Assembly (NCBI GenBank): GCA_003255025.1
Contig: QANY01008648.1
Coordinates: forward strand, 388,932-452,931
Length of the DNA stretch: 64,000 nucleotides
Direction: 5' to 3'
Source: Datisca glomerata
Lineage: Eukaryota > Streptophyta > Magnoliopsida > Cucurbitales > Datiscaceae
The position numbers and the translations under genes are program-made. Below are positions 10,401-23,300 of the stretch, piece by piece. Below the pieces are notes generated by a model, which worked only from the letters and a program-made list of their open reading frames with translations, did not search any database and was not told where the DNA came from. Numbering within the stretch: the stretch's first letter is position 1; each line of letters opens with the position of its first letter.

Positions 10401-12480
10401 TTATTATATGGTGCATTGAAGATTAGTGATGATTATGGTGTTAAGTGGTATTTGTCGTTGACTAAGAATGAGAAGAGTTTAGATTGTCCATTAATCATCT
10501 CCAATTATGGTAGTAGTACAAGTATAAAAAATGAGATTATTAATGTAGCACAATTAGTTAGTGATGTTAGTTCATCTTCATTTATTGTGGTTGAAGGAAA
10601 ACCAATAAATGAGGTGTTTGTTAAGGATATAAATGTAGAGAATCAACCTCCATCTTTTGTTATTCAAAACAAACAATTAGTAAGGACGTGTTGAGAAAAG
10701 TCTTGAAGGTTATTGTGAAGTCCAATTTTGAATGTAGGATCGTGAAGTCCAATCGTTCTAGTTTGATTCTTCACTGTGTGAAGGAGACCTATACATGGTA
10801 CTTACGTGCATTATGTTTCTAGGATAGTGATATTTGGATTGTTCATAAGATTGCTAATCAATATACCTGCTCTTTGGAGGTTGTGCATGGTGGTCATCGC
10901 CAAACCACTTCTTCAATCATTAGTGAGTTTGGAGTAGGTACACGAGTAGGGTTAGGGATCATACTACACCAAAAGATATTGTAGATTATACTCATCACAA
11001 CGTGGTGTGGAAATAAGCTATTAAAATGTATTGAGAGTAAAACATGTCGTATTGGAGTTAATTCATGAATCTCCGAAGGAATCATATGTTGTTATACTCG
11101 CTTATTATGTTGCTTTGAAGAGATTAATCATGGTAAATAAATTTTTGTAAAGACTTTTTAATTTTCTTTAGAGAAGTTGTCTATCATATAATTGATAGTA
11201 CATCATGTATCTCTTATAGGCACTATCATGTTCCTTGATATTGATGATGAAGATATAGTCGAGTATTTTTTATGGCTTTGGGTGACTCTATCATTGGCAG
11301 CCGAGATTGTTGGCTGATAATTGTTTTAGATGTCACATTTTAAAGAACAAATATTTTGGAACACTTATCGTTGCATCCATGCATGTAGAAGCGATCAAAT
11401 ATTTCCTCTAGCATTTGGAATTGTTGATACCAAGAATGACAACTCCTGGAGATAGTTTTTAGAAGCTGAATGTGCATATGATGATGATGGACAACTTGTC
11501 TTTGTATCCAATCAACATTGTGCTATATCCGAAGTTATGTCTAAAGCATTCTCTGGTGTGAAACATGGGTTTCATATACAACACCTTTTGATAAATGTTA
11601 AGTCAACTTGGAAAAGTCCTCCTATCGATAGTGTATTTTACTTGTCTGCTAAGGCGTATTGAACGATTTTAAGAGATATATGCTAAGAGTGAAACTGATT
11701 GCTTTTGGCATTAGTGGTTACCTAAAAGGAGTTTGGTATAGTATAATGACCATATTAAATTATGTTTCATGGAGCATAAACTCTCTATTAAAATAGGTTA
11801 GAGGATCGCTAGTTAGATGATGTTTCATGGAGCAAATTAGGGTGAAGTTGCAAGAGTGGTTTTATGAGTAAATGGCGGTTGATAGTTGTATGATTATAAC
11901 TTTAACTAAGATGGCTGAAAAAGAGTTAATGTTGATGTTTGAAGCAGGGTGTACCATGTCAGTAAGTTCATTCTTAAATTTTATCACTCTTATTCTTTTT
12001 TTTTCTTTCAAATTTTTAGGAATGATTAATTGTTACTTTATTATTCTTTCAGGTATTGTTGGTGGATGTTAACGAGAATCAAGTCATCGATGGTGATATG
12101 CATTATATCCTCCACATTTAGGACAAGAGTTGTATGTGCAGAATGTGAGATTTGAATGAGGTGCATTGTGCTCACTCTTGGATGTTTTTTCACATAGGTG
12201 CATGAGACTTTATTCTTACGGGTCTAGTTATTACTTGAATACTGAACTCTATGCAACATATTCTTACATGATTAATCACGTTGGTAAAATATTTAGAAAT
12301 AATGTACAAGTTCAAGTGCAGGAACAACCTATTAGGTCGTTTGTGGTTAGACGCTAAGCTGTCATTAGGCATATTCCAGCTGTTGGTGAAAAGAATTAGG
12401 TGAAATGTGGTTCATGTGCTCATTTTGAAAAATAGGAAGACATGCAAAAAATCGAAGAATTTAAATGCTAGTTCTCTCAC
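10400..12480 (+). pseudogene. Mutator-like (MuDR/MULE) transposase relic
   Basis: Three parts of a MULE transposase can be followed in order on the plus strand, in changing frames. The MuDR N-terminal DNA-binding region lies at ~10690-10910 (FECRIVKSNRSSLILHCV, then YTCSLEVVHGGHRQTTSS). The MULE transposase catalytic region is at ~11290-11640 (VIVVDGTHLKNKYFGTL, then FPLAFGIVDTKNDNSW and a KHGFHIQHLL stretch). A SWIM zinc-finger region is at ~12050-12280 (CMCRM followed by a CAHS-type motif, then YMINHVG). Stops and frameshifts occur throughout, for example TAG at the Trp before FLEAEC. The family acts in the nucleus by binding terminal inverted repeats and cutting and pasting DNA; this copy cannot. 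Terminal repeats were not found. Confidence 0.75.
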
Positions 12481-12774
12481 TGATAATCTTGTGTGAAAGT
12501 ATTCTATTTTGTTCTCAAAATGAGAAAACCTTAGTGGAATAATTAATTAGATAATGTCTTTACGATATTAAGTAAAAATAATGTGTCTATAAAAACTATC
12601 AACATATTATTTACCTATGGAGTCTGCAGATGCAGAATACTTTGATGAACATCCTCCCTTTAGTTGTCGTCAATTTGAAAATCCAGCTTGCAATAATATG
12701 ATTCATAACATTTTGTATTATGTATCCGTCTATCTAATAATATTTGTTATGGGTATTTTCTCAATCCGCAATGA

Positions 12775-13433
12775 TGTAACGACACGTGTCACGCCACATT
12801 AGGGAACTCCCGATGTCAGAAAGGAGTAGAGCCAACCTCGGTTGATCAGCCTCAGGGAAGCTCAGGTTGCACAGACCCGAGCATGTATAAGAAATTAAAG
12901 TTCATGAGGAGAGCTCGAAAAGTATCGACATTAGGGCCATCATTGCCCATCAAAAGTAACATCCCAGATGAAACCTCCTCATAGGCCCGAACACCCAACC
13001 AGTTCAATCGGTATGACAGGATGTCATGATAGCCTTCGTCTGGTCATGTCAATATTTAACGCCTATCGCTTTACATCAATGCCTCATCCTCTTCATCCAA
13101 TCGATGACAGTCATGACAAACATTGTGGCTCGCGAAGCTTCTCCAACATGCCTCCCAGGTTTCTTAAACACGGTTCCTTCACTTTGATCAAAGACTCAGT
13201 ATAAATACGTCTATCAATAAACATAGGAGGTATGCCTTCCCTCTCCTAAGGAAACTATGCCAAAATATTGACCAAATACTAACTTAGGCATCAGAGGCTA
13301 TTAGGCGGGGCAACCACACCCTAGTTTCTCACCTTTTGAGTTATTTGTTTGTGTTTTATAAACTTTGAAGATACAAGGAGCTCCAACTAAAGAGGAGATC
13401 ACATGAAAAAAACCATTGAAGTTTTTGGTATCA
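12775..13433 (+). repeat. 5' LTR of the 12.8-17.5 kb element
   Basis: The right ~320 bp are duplicated at 17200-17513. TATA-like TATAAATACG at ~13201 probably marks the retroelement promoter, and the LTR ends in CA at 13433 before the primer-binding-like TTGGCGTCGTC. The left edge (TG at 12775) is inferred only. Confidence 0.55.
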
Positions 13434-14739
13434 ATAGTTGGCGTCGTCTATTGGAAACGACTGTAAAGCTGCCCATGTTTAAGGCATGTGGAACCCTATC
13501 TTCCGTAAAGAGAGGAGGAGTTTTGCACCCTACACAGACAAAGTCTGGGACGAGAGGGAGGTCTTACCCTTTTCCCTAGTGGAGGAAGGACATCATGCCG
13601 TCATAATGATTATACGACGAAGGAGAAAAAGACATGTTGGATATCGTTCAAATCATGGAAGTTTCTTACATGGGGATGGTCCTCCCCATGACTCAAAGGC
13701 TCACTGGCAGAGTCATCATGCACCCACAGAGCCATGTGGGAAAGATATTCATGAGAAAGTACGGTGATTCCTGAACTTGGAGGAACTGTTACCCTTCGAA
13801 GAAATCGAGACCAAAATAAAACCAGGCTTCATAAAGCCAAGCACTCCCTCTTTATAAGGTTCTGGTTAGGGTCATACCAGGAGGAAAGAGGAGGGAAACA
13901 AAGGAGCAAATGATTACAAAGACCCCTAAAGGACCCTCTAGAGGTAGTTTGTGAACAGTTGCAGAAGATGGTGGAAAATAGTGGCGAAGAAAAACCGCGA
14001 TGTACGGGTAAACGGGTCTGAAAACATTCCCAGTTGAAATATAGGGCCCCACACCAATCCCTCGTGGGTGAAATATGAATCTGGCTAGGAATCTCCTAGC
14101 CCCCATATCCCACATTAGGTGAAACAGAAGGACGGGGGCCATGCTAAAATTGGTATGCAGGCTCACAAGCCGAGTAAGGACGTGAAGCCTCGATGAGAGG
14201 ATAAGGAAGGTTACAAGACCCTTTACTCCAGTTCTTGGCAAAATCAAGTCATTCATGAAAGAACGCACAAGCATGTTTCTCTTGAGCCTCCACATGAAGT
14301 GGGCGAACTAACAGGAAATGAGCCCTTAATCGGCGTACTCCCACCCATGCGGCCGGGGAGGAAGAGTCTGGGAAAACCTATATCTACCCATGAACAACGT
14401 GTTGAGCTCAAGCGATCCTAATGTTAAGGCAAAGATGTAGCTCGGAAGGAGAGACGCTCCTACAAAAATGAAGGGCAAGAGCTCTGGAAACAAAAGCCCG
14501 ACTATCTTTGACCCTTCACCCCAGTATAACGGACGACAAAGATCATGTACTCATCAACATTGGTCAAGATAATAGGTCTCTTTCTTCCACTTAAATAATC
14601 TTTGTGCTTAGGATTAACTCTTATAAGGTATTTTTTAGCGAGTCTACTATGGAAAAATAGAACGTGGTTGAAATATTTGTTAATGATTTTATGGTTATCC
14701 TACAAATCTCCAAGGATCGACTCTTCAACAACATGCGAC

Positions 14740-15290
14740 AGAGGATCAAAAAGTGATGACTAGCGCGGTGCCCTAACCTACAAGTCAAGATAAAACAAAA
14801 AATGATGATTGGTGCGATGCTCTAGCCCACCAGAAATGATCAAAAAGTGATAACTGGCATAGTACTCTAGCCCGCCATACAGGATAAAAAAGTTATGACT
14901 GGTGTAGTGCTCTAGCCCGCCAGTCAGGATTAAACAAAAAATGATGATTGGCGAGGTTCTCTAGCCCGCCAGTCAGGATCAAAATGTGATGACTGACGTG
15001 GTACTCTAGCTCGCTAGTCGGGATCAAACAAAAAGTGATAACTAGAATTGTGCTCTAGTCTGACAGTCGGGATCAAACAAAAAGTATTTACTGGCATTGT
15101 GCTTTAGACCGCCAGCTGGGATTAAACAAAAAGTGTTGATGGCACGATACTCTCGCCCACCAGTCAGGATAAAAAATGGTGACTGTCGCGGTGGTCTAGC
15201 CCGCCATTCTGGATTAAACAAAAAATGATGATTGAAGCGGTGCTCTAGCCCGCCAATCTGAATCAAGGCAAAGAGTGATGTCTGCACTTC
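14740..15290 (+). repeat. Tandem array A, ~55-60 bp units
   Basis: About nine to ten imperfect copies of a unit containing AAAAAGTGATGACTGGCG, GTGCTCTAGCCCGCCAGTC and GGATCAAAC. Minus-strand open frames across it are repeat artefacts. Confidence 0.85.
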
Positions 15291-15299
15291 AGCTCATAA

Positions 15300-16290
15300 A
15301 CGAGATTCAAGGATCTTGCCAAAACAGGAAATCTTGGCTAGATATTATGATAAAGTGATGTCTTTCGAACACCTCAGCACGCAGACGAGATTCAAGTATC
15401 TAGCCAGAGTAGAAAAGCTTGGCTAGATATCAAGGCAAAGTGATATTTGCTGAGCACCTCAGCTCACAGATAGGATCAAGGGTCTAGCCAGAACAGGAAC
15501 GCCAGACTAGACATCAAGGAAAGAATTATGCCAAGCCTTCATGCTCACAGAAGAGATTCAAAGATCTAGCCATAGCAAGAAAGCCTATCTAGATATCAAG
15601 GTAAAGTTATGTCTGTCGAGCACCTCAGGTCGCAGACGGGATTCAAAGATCTAACCAAGCAGGAAAGCCTTAATACATATCGAGGTAAAATGATGTATGT
15701 TGGGCACATCAGCTTGCAGATGAGATTCAATGATCTAGCAAGAGTAGGAAAGCCTGGCTAGATATTAAGATAAAATGATGCCTGCCGAGCACCTTAGCTC
15801 GCAGACGGGATCAATGGTTTAGCCAGAGTAGACACGCCTAGCTAGACATCAAGGAAAGACATATGTCGATCCCTTATGCTCATAGACGGGATTGAAGAAT
15901 CTAGCCAAAGCAGGAAAGCTTCACTAGATATCATGGTAAAATGATGTATGCCGAGCACCTAATCTCGCAAAACGAGATCAAGGGTCTAGCTAGAGCAGAC
16001 ACGCCTGACTAGACGTCAAGAAAAGATATTTGCTGAGCCCTCATGATCCATAAAAGATTTAAGGATCTAGCTAGAGTAGGAAAGTTTGGCTAGATATCAA
16101 GGTAAAATGATATTTTCCAAGCACATCAGCTCATAGACGGGATCAATGGTCTAGCCGGAGCAGGCACACCTGGTTATACATAAAAAAGAGATGTCAATCG
16201 AGCATTTATGCTCGCAGACGGGATCAAGGGTCTAGCTAGAGCAGGCACGCCTGACTAGTTATCAAGGAAATCCCTAGCCAAGGCAATCTC
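15300..16290 (+). repeat. Tandem array B, ~90-100 bp units
   Basis: About ten imperfect copies marked by GAGCACCTCAGCTCGCAGAC, GGGATCAAGGGTCTAGCCAG and AGCAGG...CTAGA(C/T)ATCAAGG. Two slightly different unit types seem to alternate, which suggests a higher-order period near 190 bp. Different from array A but in the same retroelement. Confidence 0.8.
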
Positions 16291-17199
16291 GACACCAGGG
16301 TGAGGTTATCTACTGAGCACTATATCACAAAAGACAAGGATAGGGCCCTCTGATGAGTGCTTCAACTCGGGGATTTATCTAGAACAAGAATGCTTGGACA
16401 GGTGATAAATGAATGTTCTTTTGACCAAGTATCAACGAAAAGGATTTTTAGATTGCATTCTAACTCGACCAAGGAGACTCACCCAAGGTTAGGATGCTTA
16501 GCTAACTCCCAATTTGAGGTAGGATTGCCCAACCAGAGATCCTGAATGGGAGCACACTTGAAGGCCTTATAAAGATTATGATAGGTCTGCATGACCCCCG
16601 ACCTACCAAGGGGAAACCCGTTGGATAAATCAAGTCCACCAAAAAAGATCAAGGCCTTTTAAGGCCCACTCAAGCGCAGGATCACAAGCTCGTACCAGTA
16701 AAAGATCGTAGAATACAATGATCGGGATAATAGTCAGAACAACTACACAGCTCAGAGCAAAGGTATCATCTAGCCAACATGGACAAAGAATTCACCGAAT
16801 AGGCTCATTGGCTGTAGGAAAATTACCGTGAAAGGAGCATCGATGGCTTCAAGGCATGACATTTAAAAGACGACGGACATGGAAGCAACGGTCACGTGAA
16901 ACGAGAAGGATCTTGAAGGAGAACTTCCAAAATGGAAGAAGCCCCAGAGGAGAAAAGATTACTATTCTTCCAACAGAAATTGAGGGATCTCAAATCTGTC
17001 AAGAAGGCAAGGATGAGGGAAATGAGAAAGAAAGGGGTTATGATGAAAGGGGTTATGATGGCGACCGTTAAAGCTACTATGAACTCAATGAACAGTCATT
17101 TCGTGAACCAATAGGAAGATTTTGGAAGACCAAACATCAGGAATAAAGCTATGTATCAGGAATAGTGACCCCGATCCTCCTCTACGTGCACCCACGCAC

Positions 17200-17513
17200 A
17201 CAAACATTGTGTCCCGAGAAGCTTTTCCAACACGCCTCTGAGGCTTCTTTGAAACGCTTCCTTTCATATCAAAGACTTAGGTATAAATACGTCTACTAAT
17301 AAACAAAAAGGAATGCCTTCCCTCCCCTAAGCAAACTATGCCAAAATATCGACCAAATATTGACTTAGGAATCGGAGGCCCTTAGGCGGGGCAACCACCC
17401 CCGGTTCCTCGCCTTTTGGGTTCCTTGTTTGCGTTTTACGGACTTTGAAGATACGAAGAGCTCCAACCAAAGGGGAGATTACATGGAGATAACTATTGAA
17501 ATTTTCGGCATCA
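17200..17513 (+). repeat. 3' LTR (5'-truncated) of the 12.8-17.5 kb element
   Basis: Direct repeat of 13116-13433, including the TATAAATACG motif (~17281) and the GGCGGGGCAACCACC block. Confidence 0.7.
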
Positions 17514-18627
17514 ACAATATTCATCATGATCATAATTAAAGTTGTATGATCACTTCATACTATGTATCATAGTTTGTCAACATTCTCATATACATATCGT
17601 AGTTTGTCAAAAAATTTACATATCCATATCATCGTTTGTAAAACGTTCAAAATACCATGAAGTTAATGTAAGCTGTCTAATTCTATTATATCTTACCAAG
17701 TAATTCTATTTCATATCACACTACCAAATTTAGTAGTCATCACATATGAAAATTGATATTTTTATCAATTATCTTTCAAGATTCGATCTAGATATTTCAA
17801 TGTGTTGTGGGGAAGAATTTTGAAACTTGGTGGCTAAATTATGTGTTGCCGTTTTTGCTTAGCTCTCTCTTCATCCTCTGTTGATTCAAAAGTAGTAATG
17901 TACAGAGAGTTTAATAGAGGAGTTTTATTAGCCTCTTTGAGTGACGAGCATTTTTCTCGTATTATTTCATGAGCTTTCTCCTCTTTGGCATTTTTCCTTC
18001 ATACAATTTTTTAAATATTTATAAGTGGGAAAAATAGACGCTTAAACCATATCATATGTAAAGAATTTGATGACTCTACATAGAAATATATTTACAGACT
18101 TACATTATCCATTATGTCTTCATTCTAAATTGTTTTGTACTGTCAACATCGCCAACAACATTAACATGCAGTTATCAGTTTAAAAAACTATGTTTCAGCA
18201 ATACGTACCAGACTAATATAAGTTCAAACTAAACTTATTGCCCTAGTACGAGATTGATACCAACTAACCAGATTGTTTCAGTTTTTTTTTGTATGACTAA
18301 AAAAAGGTATTTCTAGTCTTACATCATTCGTTCTCCCTTTAGTATGCATAGTTTTTCTAGTATCTATATCCCCAATAACATTTTCCTGCAGTTATCAATT
18401 GTATATTTAATTACGATATGTAGACATATTTTCTATGATACGTAAATTTATTTATAATGTGTTTACTTACATTGTTCAAGCTGTCTTTATGTCCTACCAA
18501 TCTGCTAGTGTGCGAACCACCAGCTTCATTATCACTCTCATCTCCTTGATTGTTATAATTAGTATCTTCAACATTACCATCTTCATCATTTTTATCATCT
18601 CCAACATTATCTTCAAAATCATTCCTC
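17514..18627. other. No gene recognised
   Basis: AT-rich DNA with short repeats of CATATCATAGTTTGTCAA type near 17560-17640. The plus-strand open frame at 18435-18749 is rich in Ile/Phe, has no recognisable domain and runs into the inverted LTR fragment, so it is not a believable gene. Confidence 0.45.
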
Positions 18628-18642
18628 TGGCATATAACATTC

Positions 18643-18926
18643 CTAAGTTAGGTTCACTTATTTTAGAAGGAGGAATAAGTGAGTTGTTATTTGATAACCA
18701 ATTTATTTTATGTCCTTTTGGGTCTAATGTATTTTTACCAATGAGTTAGTTATCTCTTATATCCAAAATATATAAATAGGACTAGAAGTCAGATTTGAAG
18801 GTGTGGAGAAAATTATTGAGCTTGGCTCTTATGGAGAGACCAAATTTCTCAAAAGTTTGGAATATGAGAGAACATGCCTCTCGAAAGCTTGTATCATTGG
18901 GGGTATGAGTAAGGTGATAGAGAAGT
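18643..18926 (+). repeat. Inverted LTR fragment flanked by a 15-bp direct repeat
   Basis: 18643-~18896 is the reverse complement of the chromovirus LTR segment at ~20037-20285 (shared CTAAGTTAGGTTCACTTATT, TCCAAAATATATAAATAG and AAAGCTTGTATC). The next ~33 bp (GGGGGTATGAGTAAGGTGAT and on) is the reverse complement of 19127-19160. The whole block is bounded by the same 15 bases, TGGCATATAACATTC, at 18628-18642 and 18927-18941. No complete LTR and no TG/CA ends, so it is not an ordinary solo LTR. Confidence 0.75.
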
Positions 18927-18941
18927 TGGCATATAACATTC

Positions 18942-19927
18942 TTATCAAATCTGAAATTTATTGCTTTAAATAATATGTGATTTTCATTCCTTCATCTTCT
19001 TTGCCATTTATTTTATTAATTAGCATTCCAATCAATTGGCATACCTCTACGAATTCTTTGACCACCATTGCATTCATGTCAGTCATTCTTTCAAAAAATT
19101 CATTCTAAAACTTCTCCAATGATTCCAACTTCTCTATCACCTTACTCATACCCGCTTCCACCCTAGTATATGGGAGGATGGGTACATATTATGTTTCAAA
19201 TGAGACAGTTTTGAGCTCGCTGCTACCTGACTCCATAACTTCTTTTCCTTTTTTAGAAGTTTGTCACTTTTTGCAGAAGTGACTCATGTAAGTAGCAACC
19301 ACTCTTCTTCCTTTGGGTTCAAGGAGTTGACATGAAACTGTAATTTAAATTAGCTCTAATAGTTAATTTTTAAGTATTGTACTTCGATATATCAAAACGC
19401 AAAGAGATAATTAATGAATTACAAAAAGTACATTTTTCCAAGTAGAAGTTGCTTACATTGTCATTCTCAAATATGTACTCTCTTATCCTCTTCATTCTAG
19501 TTGAGTGATTTATTCCCAATTACATAGGATAATCATTCTATCTTTGACTTTGTTTGCATATTTTGAAGGACCCTGTGGAAAGGGATGGAATCACCTCATT
19601 TGTCCATATTATCAAGGCTAAGAGGAAGATTCCCAATGTTGCCCCATTTGCATCGCGGGTGTTTAGAATTTGTTGGATGAACTCAATTGTGAGTTCACAT
19701 CCAAGCCTCCCCTAATGTCTCAAACACATCATCATCATCTAGCATCATGGCATGATCTATGTTTATCTTTGTTGTATCATGTTCAGGAAGAAGCAAGTTC
19801 TCTAAACAATATAGTTTCACCAATTTGACCTTGTATTCGCTTTGGTCGTGGCGGAACACAGTATAGATCATGCTAAGATTTTTTCTAGGATTGACTTTTC
19901 ATTATTAAAGTACTTATCTATTAATTC
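18942..19927 (-). pseudogene. DUF1985-like gene relic, downstream part (split by the chromovirus)
   Basis: On the minus strand, in several frames, fragments such as LVKLYCLENLLLPEHDTT, NIDHAMMLDD and VFETLG fit the middle of the plant DUF1985 domain, found in proteins often linked to Ulp1-type proteases and to mobile elements. Towards 19000 the frame reads VIEKLESLEKF and VVKEFVEVCQLIGMLINK, plausible coiled-coil-like tail sequence. Stops interrupt it. It continues on the far side of the chromovirus at 25165-25330. Function is not established for the family; family call made by eye only. Confidence 0.4.
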
Positions 19928-19932
19928 ACCTT

Positions 19933-20294
19933 TGATAAGACTTTTCTTAGTTAGAAGTTCTTATTGATAACCAAAGAGATTCCTCAAGAATTCCTCTTAG
20001 AATTTTATTAGAACAATAGAAATTAGAAGCAACGATACAAGCTTTCGAGAGGCATGTTCTCTCATATTCCAAACTTTTGAGAGATTTGGTCTCTCCATAA
20101 GAGACAAGCTCAATAATTTTCTCCACACCCTCAAATCTGACTTCTAGTCCTATTTATATATTTTGGATATAAGAAATAACTAACTTATTGGTAAAAATAC
20201 ATTAGACCTAAATGACCTAAAATATAGTGGTTATCAACTAACAACTCACTTATTCCTCCTCCTAAAATAAGTGAACCTAACTTAGGGCTTCTCA
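19933..20294 (-). repeat. Chromovirus 3' LTR
   Basis: Direct repeat of 24787-25159, with TCTTATTGATAACCAAAGAG and TATTTATATATTTTGGATAT blocks shared. The two LTRs differ at a few percent of positions by eye plus small indels, which means the insertion is not very recent. Its outer base pairs match the ACCTT target duplication. Confidence 0.9.
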
Positions 20295-20319
20295 CTACCC
20301 CCCCCCCTCAACCCCACCC

Positions 20320-23300
20320 CAAAACCTTCACCTTGTCCTCAAGGTGAAATGCTGGAAGTTGTTGTTGAATGATAGAGAAATCCTCCCATGTAGCTTCAAA
20401 ATTCAGTAATGACTTCCATTTTATCAATAATTTTTTTCGCTCGCTGGAGCATTGGGTTTTGGTCATTGCTTCAACACATCTTCTGGTTCCACCTTAATTC
20501 TAGCTCTGTAATGAGCTGCGGTGGCATGATTGATGAGGAATTGACATCTCCCAAGGCTCGGCGGAGTTGTGATACATGGAAGACATTATGAATGCTAGTG
20601 GTAGCTGGCAGGTCCAACTTGTATGCTACACTCCCAATTCTTTGTATAATCTGATATGGCCTGTAATACCTTACTGATAATTTTTCGTTGCTTCTCTTTG
20701 CTAATGATCTCTGTCGGTAAGGTCTGATTTTGATAAAAAGTCTAGCACCAACCTCGAATTCTTCTACCCTCCATTTAGAATTTGCCTGTTGCTTCATTCT
20801 TTGTTGAGCCCGCAATAAGTGCATATAAAGATCATAAAGGACATCATCGGGTCTCTAAAATCTCCTCCGCTAAAGATACAAATGGTGTCCCCTTCTTATA
20901 CCGAATAATAGTTTGTGGATCTCTCCCATTTAACACCTTGAATGGTATGTTCTTTTGCGAAGTCTGGTAGGAGGCATTATACTAATACTCCACCCAAGCT
21001 AGCCATTTAGACCATTTCTTCGATTTCTTATAGGTGAAACAGCGAAGATAGGTCTCCAAACACCTATTAAGCACCTCGGATTGACCATCCTTTTGTGGAT
21101 GGTATGTTGTACTTCGCTTGAGCTTTATCCCTTAGAGTTTGAATAATTCCTTCCAAAATTGGCTTAAGAAAATCTGGTCTCTATCTATGATAAAATATCG
21201 AGGAATGTCATGTAGCTTATAAATTTCTCTCATGAACTGGCCAGCCACTATAAATGCAGTAAACGGATGCTTCAGTCGTAAACAATGAGCATACTTGCTC
21301 ATTCTGTCCATTACCACTAATATAGTATCCTAGCTATCTGAATTTAGTAATCCTTCATGAAGTCTATGGTAACCTTATCGTAAACTTGTGCTGGCTAGGG
21401 AATGGGCTGTAGAAGACCGGCTGGGGAGGCTGACATATACTTGTTTTGTTGGCATATTGTGCACTCACAGACGTACTTTTGAACATCTTGTTTCATTCCT
21501 TCCCAAAACAGTTCGGCAACCACTCTTTTCTAAGTTTTTAGTTCTCCTGTATGTCCTCATATTAGCGTGTTGTGAAAATTCGTCAAAATTTGAGGGAGCA
21601 CCTTGGAGGTCTTAAGAATCACTAACCGGTTTTTATAGTATAAAATATCATCTTGCACCGTAATGTTGCTGCCTGCCAGTTTGTAAATCCTCCTTGATTC
21701 GTGTGAGTAGTGTGTCAGCCTTTATTTCCTTCTTAAGCTTCGGCCAATGGTGCCATTCATGTACCCCCATGGTTGAGAATTTCACCAATATTTGGTTATC
21801 AAGAGAGTGCATCAGCTACTCTATTACTAGCACCACATTTGTCTCAATGTCAAAGTTGATCCCCATCAATTTAAAGACCCACTTCTAGTATTTTAATCGA
21901 ATTACCCTCTGTTCCAACAAGTATTTGAGGCTTTGATGATCTGTTCTTACCATAAATTTCTGCCCCGTCAAATATGGTCGCCAATTGCTCATGGAAAAGA
22001 CTATGACCTTGAGTTCTTTTTCATAAATTGATTTCTTCAGTGCGGGAGCCCCAAGAACTTAACTGAAATAAGCTATTGGCTTTTGATCTTTCAATAGCAT
22101 GGCTCCTAACCCATTACCCGAGGCATCGATTTCTACAACAACAGGCTTGCTGAAATCGGGTGGGGATAAGATGGCACGCTAGCCAATGAATTTTTTAGCT
22201 CCTATAATGCTATTTCAGTTGCTGGAGTCCATCCAAACTGATCCTTTTTTAATTAGTCAGTCAATGGTTGGGCCAGCCATAAATTTCTGATAGTACCTGG
22301 TAAGACCTAGAACCCCTCTCAATTCCTTGAGATTCCTCGGTGTTGGCCATTTGCATAGCCTTTATCTTTTTTTTTGGATCGGCTGCCACCCCTTCCTTGG
22401 ATATGATGTGCCCAAGATATGCTACCTTGTAGCGCCTGAACTCACATTTGTTTATGTTGGCGTAGAGTTTGTGGCATTTCAAGATGTCAAGCATAGTATA
22501 TAGACGTTCTTGATGCTTCTCCTTGGTTTTGTTGTAGACAAGGATGTCATCAAAGAATACTAGAACGAACTGGCGGAGGTATGGTCGGAAAATGTCATTC
22601 ATCAATGATTGAAAAGTCGTTGATGCATTCGTAAGTCCGAATGACATTACAAGAAACTCATAAGGTCCAACATGTGTCCTAAATGATGTCTTAGGAACAT
22701 CCTCCATTTAATTTATTGAGGTGCTCATCAGTTACGGGTATGGGATACTTATCTACTATGATGGATCAGTTTAGAGCATTATAGTCCATGCAAAAGCGCC
22801 AAGATCCGTCATTTTTCTTCACTAAGAGCATGGGGCTGGAGAAATGATTGTTACTGATTTGGATGTTCCCCTCCTTGAGCATCTCTTGGATCATCTTTTC
22901 AATTTCAGCCTTCTGAAAATGCGGATAATGATACGACCGCACGCTAATAGGGGTTGTCTTGGGCTGTAAGGTAATAACATGCTCATGAATGCATGCTGGC
23001 GGTAATCCTTTCGGCAACAATACCACTTTTAGATGTTTGGAAAGAATGCTTTGCAAGAATTGGGAAACCACTCCTTCTTGCTCATCTTCCTTCACCAAGT
23101 GGTTGAGCTCAACTATGACCCCAATCTTTTCAACTTGTATAGTCTTCAACATTTTTTTAAGTGAAACCAATGTCCTACCAAGAGGAGGATCACCTTGTAG
23201 AACTACCCACTAATTTCTAACCTGAAATTCCATGGTCTATAGCTTCCAATCTGTATGGGCCATCCCCAAAGTAGCCAGCCATTGTAGCCCCAAGATCATA

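Larger units (their letters stand above)
12775..17513 (+). mobile_element. Non-autonomous LTR retrotransposon with tandem-repeat interior
   Basis: Two direct repeats ~4080 bp apart (13116-13433 and 17200-17513) share GACTTAGG/CTTAGGCATC, GGCGGGGCAACCAC and GAAGATAC-AGAGCTCCAAC blocks and a TATAAATACGTCTA TATA-like motif. The left LTR seems longer and may start at TGTAACGACACGTG (12775); the right one is truncated at its 5' side. Just inside the left LTR, TTGGCGTCGTCTATTGG resembles the tRNA-Asp-type primer binding site used by many plant Ty3/gypsy (Tat-like) elements. The ~3.8-kb interior has no gag, protease, RT or integrase that I can read; instead it holds two tandem arrays (14740-15290, 15300-16290). 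It would depend on proteins of another element. No clear target duplication. Confidence 0.65.

Noticed and set aside
13852..14295. 147-codon minus-strand frame
   Set aside because: Lies inside a plus-sense LTR element, has no recognised domain, and its composition does not suggest coding.
18435..18749. 104-codon plus frame with apparent hydrophobic segments
   Set aside because: Its last third is an inverted LTR fragment and its Ile/Phe richness follows from AT-rich sequence.
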